Below are positions 41,300 to 64,000 of a DNA stretch of 64,000 nucleotides, piece after piece. Every line of letters starts with the position of its first letter. Position 1 is the first letter of the stretch. The stretch comes from Nymphaea colorata (lineage: Eukaryota > Streptophyta > Magnoliopsida > Nymphaeales > Nymphaeaceae), in the NCBI RefSeq assembly GCF_008831285.2, contig NC_045145.1, positions 18,058,040 through 18,122,039 of the forward strand, read 5' to 3'. Both the position numbers and the translations under genes were made by a program. The notes beneath the pieces are model-generated. The model did not search any database and had not been told where the DNA came from. It was given only the letters and a program-made list of their open reading frames with translations.

Positions 41300-44200
41300 T
41301 CAAAGAACTAACTATTGTGTTGGATCATATGCAATCACCCAGTAAATTAGGGGACATCCCAAGTCTAGATTGAGATATACACTAAGGCCAAAACAATAAA
41401 CATATAGGTTTTGCTGCATGATGAGCTTTTTTCAATTATTAACAAACAAATACAAAAAACACTAGAAATCTACCAAGCATTGCCAGTGGGTGTGAATACT
41501 GCTAAAAGAGAAAGTATGTTTATATGAGAGATCAAGTGAATGAGAGAAGAGATGAAGGTTTAATTAGGATATAATGAGTATTTTGTGACTTTCATCTGCC
41601 ACATTCATTTATGTGACTCTTTTGACTGGATAACAATTGAGTGCCAAAATGTAGTGAGAGGGTGGAGATAAAGGTGGAAATGAATCTTTTTTCGACTACA
41701 TTTCGTAGGAAAAGGACAAAAAATAATCTACTTTCATCTCTATGTCATCTTCTTTATCATCTCTTTTTTGATTTCTGGTTCACAATAAGAAAGGGAAGAT
41801 GAAGAAAATGGCTTCTTTTGATCAAGTCAGTGCCAACCCAACTAGTTTGGACAAGGTGATCATCATTCCTTTCTTGACTCTTTATCAAATGTATTAATGG
41901 ATTCAGATTCTAGAACGCCTGTCCATTTGGTAGCCCTCAAACTTCAGCAGGTGGCAGAATCTATGCCAAAACATCATCTCATGCAAGAAAGAATACAAGG
42001 TGCAACACAACACTTTCTCCCCAATATTCTTCCGCCCTTCACTTTAATATGGACGGCTTGTGACCATTCGACTGGTAGTAGGTGGTGCCGGCCTTCAGCT
42101 ACAATGGCGGAGTACGCATCAATATCTTTACAACTTGGTGTTTGAATTCAAAAGATGTTATCTCGAATCTACAGTTTCTTCAGCTACTTGCAGAAATGCC
42201 GTGAAAGTTTTCCGTCTTGATAGAAGGATATGGCTGGTTTGCATCCTGGATATAGTTTTATTCTAGCTTATCACTTAGTTTGGAAAATTCCATGATGCTT
42301 TTTTTCACTTTTCTGCTCGACCAGGGAACCTAATTCGCAGGGAGTCTCTCGGCAGGTCATGTTGTTACATTAACGAATGTTCTAACTGATGATGTATACT
42401 TAGAACTATTTTATTCTCATACTTCATTTATGCGCTTATGAATGTATTCCCTTACGTTGGATATTGTTTAGTTTTGCCAGACGCTCTGGCTACGTGGATG
42501 GTTCTCACAAGTTGTCGAATCACATTATTTCGAAGATCTAGTGACATTCATTTTAGTGATGCAAGGTTATTGTTTTGTGCATTAACATTAATGTACCTCT
42601 TCAAAGGGGCTTCAGGATTTTGAAGGTTAGTTAATTTGTTGAAAGCAGTTGAAGGTTGAGTCGTCGGATATATTTAAAATTAAGTGAGATTTGGCAGGTG
42701 ACAATTAGTTCTACTGTCATTCTGGCTTTTCAGAGGGTCGATCGACTTATCAAATTAGGGCGAAAGGACCTGGGTACTTAATTCATGTTATGGAAGAACT
42801 AAAAGGAAAGAAATCGTGCCATGAAATCAAGTATTTGCGTGGACAATCGTTCTCAAGAGGGGGATTTTGCATTTAGTTTTGTGCGGGGAGGAATAATAGG
42901 TTCACTTGCCAAGCAGTCTTCCTTCCTACATAGGGATGTCAAATGAATCGGATATACTCTTCATTGTATCTGCTTTTTTTGATATTCACATATTTAGGTT
43001 TGAATTCAAACATGAATCGTATCCTCTTTTTTAGACATTCGCATATTTATATTTAAATTCGAATTTGAATTCAAATATGAACGAAGAGGAAGTTATATCT
43101 CAATTTGAATCCGAAATCCAATTTCACAACCCCAATCCAATAAGAGTCTGATTTTTATATTCATATTCAAATCTGAAATCCAAATTTTGAATCGAACCGA
43201 GCGCATCTTTAAAATGTAAGAGCATTGGATATAAGATATTTTTTTAAAACTAAATTTGACCAAATCTGAATTTGAATATTTATGTATGTTCGAATCTGAA
43301 TTCTATCAGATGTCATTCTTTAAATCAGAATCTGATCAGACTTTTTTAGTTAGTAATGCATGGTTTGGTAGGATATCCTATCCAAATTGGATATATTGAC
43401 ATTTCGATGGTGACCTCATCAATGCTTCGTGGTATTGGGGTTTAGGGGGTGGTAAAAGCCTAAAAATTAATATTTTCAGGGGTCTGTGGCAGAATGCAAC
43501 TGAAGCTTTCGGCCATGATTATGAGAAGAGTGAGGTTTCTTTCTTTGTCTTGTGATTTAAAACGAACGTCTAAACTATTACATAATAATGAAGGAAGCGC
43601 ATGTGTGTTGAGGCCACAGTTTTGGATTTCTACATTAACGTGTCATGCTTGAGAAGGAACTTGTATGCTGAAATAAATCAGAAGGTTTTAGTACCACGTG
43701 AGAGAGGGTTGGTCAAAGCTCTGCCACTGAAATGCGTTCAATTTCAAGGCCTGGCTGCACCTTAAAAGAAAAATAAATGAACTGTCGGTACAAGTTAAGG
43801 ATCGAACCTGCTTGTATGCTTCTCTTCACGTCTGAATTTTTCTATCTATCTTTTTCTTGCGCAGTATTTATGGTTATTATAATGGCAAGAGTTTCATTAC
43901 ATCCCTCAGTTGAAGGCGATTGATGCACCCATTCCTGCCTCATTGTAGGCAGTAACTAAAATGGTCTGTGTGATTTGTACAAAATATTTATCTACCATTC
44001 CTTGGGTCATCCTTTTTCTCCCGAGCATAATGCCATTTGTTGAAAGACAAAAAGTTTTTCACTTGTCCATATTAGAACACTTTTACAATATAAAAGGTTC
44101 TCTTTTCGATTAGTTTATAACCGACATATATATAGGTAATTGACACATTCATATCATTATTGAACTTGGGCAATCCATTCGTGACATTTGCACTTTGAAT

Positions 44201-47200
44201 ACCAATCCATCCTTTTGTTGTTTTAACCATGAATTATAATCAGCAGCTCAGCATAATAATGTACTCATTAGTAAAACATGCAGGGCCGGGTACATGCCAT
44301 TCGAGAAAAATACTTGTATAATAAAATGCAGAGGGCTGTCTCCAAGCATTAAACGCGGTATTGGAGGGTTAGACTTGAACCCTTTAAAAAAATAGTAACC
44401 AAGAGTTTGATTCCACGTATTATTTCCCTTGATCAAATGTGTATTTCATGCGGTATGGATCTCTAATCGTTGATCTTGTTAAAGCAAGGAAGAACAGTAC
44501 TATTGGCAGAAGACAATATAGCGGGAGAGAAGTGCGAGGAGAACAGAATCGGAAGAGGAGAATTCCATATGTTATGCTTAGTCATAGAAACATTACAGAA
44601 GCTTATATGTAGAACTGATAATGTCCATTGGGCATTGGCATCTGTCAAGGAAGCACTAATGGTTAGACTGTTGGTTTCTTACGGGTTATAGACTTAATAA
44701 ACTTGCTTTGTGAAGCTTCTCTAACAAATCTAGTTCATTTTGATGGCGGCATGATCTGCTTCCTCTGAACCGTGTTAATTTGAACGTCATCCTCTCTCCC
44801 CACATACACAGCAACACCCATAAGTGAGAGACACTCAAGAATTTTCTCCTTTCGGGTACAACAGATCAGATGCTCCAACTTATTAGATGAAAAGCCAACC
44901 AGCCATGGTTGAAGCTACTTGTTAGGAACTCTACCCATCCTGAACGTGTGAGCGGCCAGTTTCCAAATGCACTACAATCTCCTCAAACTTGTCCCAAATT
45001 AAGCACTTATTAGCCAAAATTACGCCACTCTTTCTCAGGTGATGGAGGGTTAGAACTTAGAAGCAGGGGTGAATGTAGGTGGGGTCTCCATGCAGTGTTT
45101 GTCCCATGGAACCCATTCCCTGAAACCTTAATTTACTGTTGAAATTTGGGTGAACTTAGGTTCAATTACATGGGGCAGCCCTACAAGATCTGGGTCACTG
45201 CCTCATGGTCAATTAAAAATTTATTAACCATATATTTAGTGCTTCATGAAGAATAATTTATATCTCTACCCCTGGTTAGAAGTATACAGGTGTACAGTTT
45301 ACTGCCAAAAGTGCAAACCAGTTTGCTATGGGGTGGCAATTTTCGCACCAAATCAACTTTTTCCATATGTCCGGCTCCCATGGCTGATTCTAACTAAATC
45401 CCCATAACAAAGCCCTCAACTAAACTGATGATATAATAAGAAATCAGAGATAAAGCATCTCAGCCACAGAAAGTGGACAGAAGAAGCGAAAAACTTCATC
45501 TCTTCCCCTCTCAAAAGCTTATAGGCAGGCATCACAGACTAATGGTCCTGCCAAGACATGATATGACCAACTGCAATAGTCCAAGTAGTCACATTACCAA
45601 TCATCAGAAGTTATAGGTATCGAATACCAATCTATCACAGAAGTACCCGCCCGTCCTGTCAATTTCTGGCTGTGCTCTCCCACTCTGCTTCAGAAACTTC
45701 ACTCCCACCAATCCATGACAGGAAGGATTGACAGCGCATATCAGATCTAATCTTGTTCTATATTCAGGACCGTCCAAATACGAAGCGATGGTAGACAACT
45801 AGATCAAGCCTTTGTGGTAGCAGATGAAGTAGATTATAACACCATCTAAAGAACTTGCAGTGGATAAAGGACGGTAGGACATGTCATTGGTGGGAAGGCT
45901 ATATATATATGTGTGTGTGTGTGCACATAGGATTCATGGATTTCTCCAACCGACCTCTCACTGCATATGAATCAAGCAGTATCTTTAATCACTACATCGA
46001 TGAACCATCATTGAACAGAGATTTGGTTGGCCAAAGGACTCTGCCTTATATGTATATATATATATATATATAATGAGTAAATGCCAAATTATTTAGGTAA
46101 GAGACGAAATCCAACCTCTTAATTTTGCATTTAAAAATATAGTGAAGATCATAACATATTCATAAACACCAGTTCAACATAAATCATATTTAATTCAAGT
46201 TATTTTTGTACATAATTTAATATTTCTACTATCAAAATTTTAGTATTATAAGAGCCGTTCATTTTTTATTATTAAAAAGACATTACTAAAGTCAATAAAT
46301 GACTAATTAATACATGTTCTTCTTAAGATCGTATCTACAAGATTAGATTGCATAAAAAAACGTGGATCTAGTTTTTGTCTCCTTCATACGAACTTCTCTC
46401 TCCCTTTCCTTTTTTTTCTCTCGCTCTCTCTCAGCCCGTGTCTGTGCATGCGTATGCACACCTGATAGAAGATTCTTGTCAACTATAATTGCAAAAGCAG
46501 TGTGCTTCGATCATCTGTGAGGTGGCTGTATATTACGGTCAAGAGCTTCCACACAACGCAACATATTAAAAAAAACATCTTCACGATCTATTTTAAATGT
46601 TTTTTCACCTAAGAAGGAATAGGCTATGGAGTAAACTTCCATTAACTATGCGTAGAGAACTGAGACCGTATGCCCTTGGGGACATGCTCGTACGTGAAGC
46701 AAACACTGACCACCAGTGTTGGGGTTAAGAGCAGTCCGGGTCAGACCTTCCACCCTTAGTCAACTGAATTTTAGTGTTATATACAGGAGAGTTTAATTTT
46801 ACTTAAATCTTACAAAGTGGAAACCATCCATGAAATAAATTTATGCTAAAGTGAATTGGCAGTGAAAGCATGAATCCACGGTTTTAAGTCGTTGAGCTGC
46901 TCCAGCCCTGATCGATACACCCAACATTAGAAATGTACAACAAGTTCGGCCCGTTGAACTCGAGTTTTACAAGGCAAGCTCAAGCTCGACTTGGTAAATA
47001 AATCGAGTCTTGCAACTCGAACTCGACTTGTTTACAACTCAAGTCAAGTATTAACTCAAGCTTGAGCTCGACTTGTTTGTTAAACAAGTTGAGTTTGCAT
47101 AGGTGAGTTTGAGTCGAGCCCATGTTTCGACTCATTGTACATTGGCATGCAGGATCTAGATTTAACTTGGGCTCCCCCTCATTGATGAACCAACCGCCGC

Positions 47201-50009
47201 TTTACCCTGAGAAGTGCCCCCTTATGACATGTTGACACACTAAGGTGATTGATTAGGTACAAAGAAGCCACTAAGGTGGTTTATATGCCAATTAGAGAAA
47301 ACCAATATTCCATACTTAGCTGATCGAATCTGCTTAATATTGCGCTTCAAACATATATTCGATTGTATCGAACCTACACGATCCATAAACCGCGATGGGA
47401 GGTAGGCTCCAATCCCTTTTCTTTCAAGAATTAAAGAATGTTTACAGAAACAAAAAAAAAAGACAAGATGAAAAGTTCACCTGATGACGAATGCAAACAT
47501 AGGCAGAGGCACATCGACACATCACTCAATCTACAACAAAAATATACATGGTTGGTTTTGAAATATTGATTTAGTTTTGACGAACTCAGGTTGAAATATT
47601 ATCCCCATCTTGTCTTGAAAAAATAGTGTCCACCGTCAAAGCATCAATGTATGTAGTAGTTGGCGTTCACGCCTTCAAAACTTGCTACACTATTCACCAT
47701 TCAAGTGGGTTTTCATCACAAGGAAAAATCAATTCCGATACTTTTTTGCAGTAGAGCCCTTTGAATATTGTGGCTCCTGATTTGAGAGGCTGCACTAGCT
47801 TGAGCAAAGAGGTAAAACCCGAAAATGCTGACAGCCCTAGTAGTTGCCTTCATGGTTATGAGGTCATCAAAAGGGAACCTTTCCAGGCAGAGTCTGCATG
47901 CGCACAAAAGTAAATAATTCCTTTGTCTAAGAGAGTCTTACAGAAAATTAAGATCCAATTGTCAATATGCTATTCGTAAGGGCTTTTGTTATGTATGTCC
48001 CATATATTTTTTGAGGTGACTGAATGAAGAACGACGTAAGCACTGGCGGAGCCAAGTGTGGGCTCATGTGGCAGTTGACCACAAAGATCCACGCAGTTTG
48101 TTCCCTACATATTAATTTAATGCAGCTCTCAAATCATTTTATTATGTATTTGATTAGTTTATTATAAGTTTTTTTTAATTTTAATTATTTTGTATTATTG
48201 CCACTCAGCCGAAACTTTAGTTGAAAGAGATTACAAGCATTTGACGCATGTAACGGCCATGCCCACTTTTACACTAGCTCTACACCTGGTTTGGCGAATT
48301 CCAACCCGTACTTTATCAGTTTCAGTTTCAACTCCCAAAAACATAAAAACCAAAACAACCAAGCAACCCTCTTTATAAATTTCGTAACATTTTTCTCAAC
48401 TTTAAATACATTACTAAACTTGTCAAAATAGGGCATTAAAATCCACCCTCTTAAAGTAGCGTACCTCATATCCAAGTATTCAACTTAACTCATTATATCA
48501 ACGACTCATTCCCATATCCTCATTTCCATATCCACGGGCCCTTGGTTCTAGGGATCCTCACCTGCCCCTAAGTTTTAGTTTTAATCTCAAAAAATGTTAT
48601 AATGTTTATAAATTAGGACAACCAACCGTTTAACAATTTCTTTTATAAATCTTCTAAAATTCTTCATAAATTTAAACATTAAATTAAACTTTTTAAAGCA
48701 GGGTGTTACACTGCAATGTTGAAAAGCATTTTTTAATAAACAAGCCATTGATGGGTAATAATGAATTAGCATTCAATTTCCTAGAAAGCATCTAAAAACC
48801 CATGCACATACAAATTTTTAAAAATTACTGTACCTTCAGCTTGTGAATAATAACTTTTTTTTGTTTTTTGTGAAATTCACTTTTCCGATAAGTCAGATAA
48901 AGTAATTGCAGTGTGGACAGTAAAACTTACTTCTAGCAGCTTTATCAGAACTGAAAATGGAAAGACAATATTGGTCGGTGAATAAGTCGATTTAGCAGTT
49001 CCGTTGAATTTGACATGAATCCGTAAAAACATTATTACATGCATGTATTATTTTTCTCGGACTTATACGTGTACATTAATTTTTAAAAATGAAAGAAGAA
49101 ATTAAAATTAAAAAACGTTTAAATATATTTAAATAATACTTGACAGTTCACAGCCTCGAATCGGCCTGTGAACTGAAACAAATTTGCCATCAATTGGGCA
49201 CCTGACACTCCTGAATTCAATCAGAAATTGATGCCAATTTTGACAAAGAAGAGCGATTTTTGCTTCGACAGAGAACTGGAAAGAGATGATTCTGGTGTAA
49301 TTGGACGGAGAGTCCCACAGATTTAAACGTGGTCTTAATTAGTTCGTGGTGAGGAGATGAGGGGACTTTGTCTATCGGCTGCACCAGCATGGCTGCTTAT
49401 TAAAAACCAAGTCGAGCCGTTTTGAATTACTGATCGCAATTCAGGCTTCGTCATTCTAAAATACTAATAAGAAATTAAGAAGTCAATTGCAGTTTATTTT
49501 GATTAACAAATAAAAAATTTTAATTAATGTCAACCCTTTGCTGTATAGCTATAAAACAGGTCTCCTTTTCCTTCATTTATTTTTTTCGTGGTGGTAATTT
49601 TCTTAAAGATTGTCAAACTTGAATCTACTTTTAATATTGTGTTGCTTTAAATTGTCAAACAACCTGAATATTCGATAGTTTATTTTAAAAGGGGCAGTTT
49701 TCTGCACAAGAAATGACCACACACTTTTCGAGAAGATGGTTTGCATGAGGCAGTTTCCGAAACAATGGGCTCCTCTAAAATTTAAAAAAATCCTTCCTAT
49801 CAGGAAAAAGAAAAAACGTTGCAGTAAATTTAGACCGTCATCTTTTATTTCTTTCGTACCTCAAACATGCCCAAGTCCCTTCCTAGTTCCTTCTATCATT
49901 GGTGTTCAGTGTTGTTTCAGAATTTAAATGCATTTACGGATAATTCCTTCAACTCAAAAGTAATACCTAACATCATTTAAGTTTAAAGGAATAGTAATCT
50001 GATCTTTTA
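41300..50009. other. 8.7-kb AT-rich spacer, no gene seen
   Basis: Contains a third GGATTTGGATTC-type stretch (42940-43400), a (TA)n(TG)n run (45901-45923), a (TA)n run (46050-46071), a CT-rich run (46390-46440) and the longest CTCGA-rich repeat (46930-47140). Short ORFs look random. Confidence 0.45.
46930..47140. repeat. dispersed CTCGA-rich degenerate repeat, copy 2
   Basis: Dense CTCGA/TCGAG words with GACTTGTTTA spacers (GAACTCGAG, CAAGCTCGACTTG, GAGCTCGACTTGTTTG). Related to 17490-17630 and 21270-21330. Confidence 0.55.
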
Positions 50010-50189
50010 TCAATTCACCTGCCTGACCTGCTTGGAGGCTGGAGAAACTGTCGTCTTTCCCTCGTCTCCACTGATCTCTTGAGACAAACTCTGATTCCTC
50101 TTGGTGCTTGCAATGGCGCCCATGTCCGAGGCCGTCCGCCCGACATCAATCAGTGCTGTGAATAGAGTTGGACCTACCTGCAATACGTG
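50010..50189 (-). other. possible isolated 3'-terminal exon of an unknown gene
   Basis: On the minus strand, TATTGCAG is followed by an open frame reading VGPTLFTALIDVGRTASDMG then a polar tail (STKRNQSLSQEISGDEGKTT) to a stop. The composition and acceptor look exon-like, but no family is recognised and no companion exons were found upstream, where the PGM promoter lies. Confidence 0.25.
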
Positions 50190-50225
50190 TAGGACAATGC
50201 TAAAAGGATGGAGAGCTCTCGACAT

Positions 50226-51440
50226 CCGGCCACAAAATTTCCCACTTTATCTCGATTTATATTTTTCAAGGTCCACATGTTCTCAAAAAACATGCCACTT
50301 GTATTGGAAAAATATCATGTTCCTCTCTTTGATATTTAGCAAGTTAACAAGAGACGCTTTCAAATTGAACTGTTTGAAGCTTTTTTGACCTTTTTCTTCC
50401 TGAAATCTTCAAGGGGAAATGAAGATTAAGGAACTTGTTTATATATATATATATGTTCCAAGGTGCACGTTGTTCTACGTTAAGCTTTCTATTTTGTTAT
50501 TCTGTGTTCTCTTCTTATGTTCTCGATTCTGCGTTTTGACAAGTTATTCACAAAAATATATTCGACGCGTGTAAAAGTTTAAGAGCTCTGACAGGCTGAA
50601 TTATTCGAGCTGAACTTGTTTGAGGCTGTTTATGACGATGAAAACCTGTTCATAAGCCGTCATATATAAACGCGCCATGAATGATCTACCTTCTAAATAC
50701 GATGAACCAAATATAACCGCGTTATTTCCTCGGACAAGTTTATTTGTAACTGCATTTTGAGAATTTTATAGGCTATAGCATTGTTTTAATAAAATAGAGT
50801 TGCGTAAATGAACAATTTTGTAATGCATCATACATATGCGTGTGTGTATATGTATAATCTATATACACAATGATGTTGTGTAACATGCAAAATGTACAAA
50901 GCAAGCCATTTCATTATATATATTATATGCTGGTGAGAGCTCACAGGAATCATCCCAAGCGAAGCAACCCTTCTAACCAAGGACCGCGATCTATGATCTT
51001 GGCGTGACTCGTGAGGCCCGCATATTGCGGATCTCTTCGGTCTGAGAGAGACTGAGAGAAAGATCCGAATCTACCGGTCTCTGTGGGTGCCGGTGACCCT
51101 GTGTGTGTCCGCGCGCACGGTATAAGATTGTCATCGTTTTGCCACCGTCCATTCTTACTCACTCTCTGAACCTTTTCCTTTCACGTTCCTCATCTCATCA
51201 TTGTTGGCATCATTCGTTTCTCATTCGGCGTTACTCTCTCTCTCTCTCCCCCCCCCTCTCTTCTCCCTTTGAGCGTGTAAGCGGCTCTTCTCAACTCCTT
51301 GTTTTTTGTTTCCAGTTTCTAATGTCTAACATTGTTCTTTACTTGGCTTAGAGGATCTGAACGGACCTATCCACGTCACGGTACTAGAGGGAAGCAGTCA
51401 AGAAGTTTAGGTGGGAACGAGGAAGGGAGGCACAGCGAAG
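50226..51440. promoter_or_regulatory. upstream region of the phosphoglucomutase gene
   Basis: A TATA-like TATAAGA lies at about 51120-51126, and a pyrimidine tract (CTCTCTCTCTCTCCCCCCCC) at about 51234-51264 resembles the CT-rich leaders of many plant housekeeping genes. A (TA)n run is at 50441-50454. The transcription start is not determinable. Confidence 0.35.
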
Positions 51441-62623
<11,183 letters not shown>

Positions 62624-64000
62624 GCAACATATAGCCACTTGTGCAGGCAGGGTTTTTGAAAAAATGACTGATGAGTCTATGAGTCAGTTTTGCTTGAGAA
62701 TAATGTCAAGAACCATGAAGCTCCCAATCATGTGGAGTGTTTACACAGTTTTGCTGCTGGGCAAGCAACTCCACAGCTATGCTATGTTAAATATATAAAA
62801 TGAAGTTTGTTACTATGTTACTATTTGCTTCGATGAGCGTCTATGAGGCATAGCTCTCTCTCTCTTTCTCTGTGTGAGTTGGAGGGGTGGGGGTCTCACT
62901 TAAGATCTATGGATTCTATTGAAATCGAAAGATTTTGCAGGAATTACAAATCCATAGCGTAATACTTGCATTTTTTAAAAGTATGGCATTCCATATTCTT
63001 GTTACAAATCAAGGATTTAAAAATCTTAAACCACCTCAAATCTAACATCCACGGTAGCCAAAATACACCTTAAGTGAATTTCTTTGCAGTTGATTGATGT
63101 CAGATTGGAAGGGGTATACTCTTACCAAATGCTTGTGCTCTGCCCTTTAGAACCTAATCTTGAGTACGTTGCTTATAGTTTCATCAAGGGAAATGACCCA
63201 ATAAGGTTAATTAACAAGTTCGGAGTGATAAAGCTGGACTCAATCGTCGGTTAAGCAAAACTCGGGCCTTCGCTCATAATGTGATCGTCTGAAGCGGCTT
63301 CTTCAAGTGAAAGCATTTTGCGGAGTTGAAAGTAACAGGATTTAGAGAAGAAACCTGTCCACCCAAGCTTGAATCGGCCATGAACAAGATGTTTTGGAAT
63401 CTGAACTTTCTTGGCAGCCCAAACGCTTCAACAATTATTTCCAAACTGTTAGACAAATGACATATGCAAAATATATTGTTATGATCAATGTCACCAAATC
63501 CAAGATGCATCGAGGTAGAGTTCACATTTAGTTAAAACGAGTTTCATACTGGTTCTTGGTGCCGATATGCCCGGTATGGGAAACTGTTCGCCATGGGAAG
63601 CTTCAAAGCAACCATTTATCCAGTAGACTAAAAACCTGCTCATGATTCCGTGAACAGATTGAATTTAGACATCCGACCTTGTCCCCGGCCGATGCCTTCT
63701 CAACTTCGATCACTGTCATGATGTAGATGATGATGAACATCAGATATCAACAGTCGATGATGCTTGTCTTGGTAGGCATATTGCTTGCTTCAGGTTGCAG
63801 GCATTTGAGAAAGGAAAATGAAAAATTGTTTGGTCAGTGGTCCTGTTCCCACATAGACTGGGTCGGTTGTAGGTCCCAACAAATACAGCCCCAAGCAAAA
63901 GGCCACAGAACAACACCAGTCACTGTTCCTGAACAGCTCATTGAAACTCCTGCATTCACTGTTGCCACACTGTTACAAAATGTATTCTTCCACTCAAATT
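62624..64000. other. 3' flank of the PGM gene, nothing assigned
   Basis: The first part should be PGM 3' untranslated sequence; an AT-rich ATATATAAAATGAAG stretch near 62790 could serve polyadenylation. A (CT)n run lies at 62852-62871. An 83-codon minus-strand frame at 63274-63525 has no recognisable family. No other gene seen. Confidence 0.45.

Overview
The window is plant nuclear DNA. Genes are split by AT-rich GT-AG introns. The proteins are plant types: a SPLAYED-like SWI/SNF ATPase, a DYW-class PPR protein, plant Nudix hydrolases and a cytosolic phosphoglucomutase. A piece of plastid accD sits in an intron. Long AT-rich spacers hold small non-autonomous transposons, a SINE-like element and microsatellites. 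An angiosperm is most likely; nothing fixes the species.

Layout. 1-11310 (+): 3' part of a SYD-like chromatin remodeller, from the end of the helicase core through a 7.1-kb last exon with three kinds of internal protein repeat. 12012-12044: a U2 snRNA 5'-end fragment between short direct repeats. 12322-13980 (-): an intact single-exon PPR-DYW gene. 14285-33056 (-): a tandem Nudix array made of a decayed relic (14.3-14.6 kb), a pseudogene (copy A), two intact 152-residue copies (B and C) and a diverged copy D with a long, repeat-bearing C-terminal extension. Flanking DNA was duplicated with the genes. 33.5-50 kb has no gene I can support; it holds MITE-like foldbacks and dispersed degenerate repeats. 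51441-62623 (+): a complete 18-exon cytosolic phosphoglucomutase gene whose spliced frame closes exactly at 583 residues. Its introns carry a Mutator-like MITE, a plastid accD fragment with a long open frame, and a hAT-like element with an exact 8-bp target duplication. 62.6-64 kb is 3' flank with nothing assigned.

The genes are unrelated in function and do not form a pathway: nuclear chromatin remodelling, organellar RNA editing, nucleotide or inositol-pyrophosphate-type hydrolysis, and cytosolic sugar-phosphate interconversion. The strongest signals are the Nudix array at successive stages of birth and decay, the accD insertion inside PGM, the target-duplicated U2 fragment, and a probable GC-AG intron at a conserved helicase exon junction. 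All exon joints were inferred by reading splice sites and protein-family similarity by eye; no alignment or database search was run.
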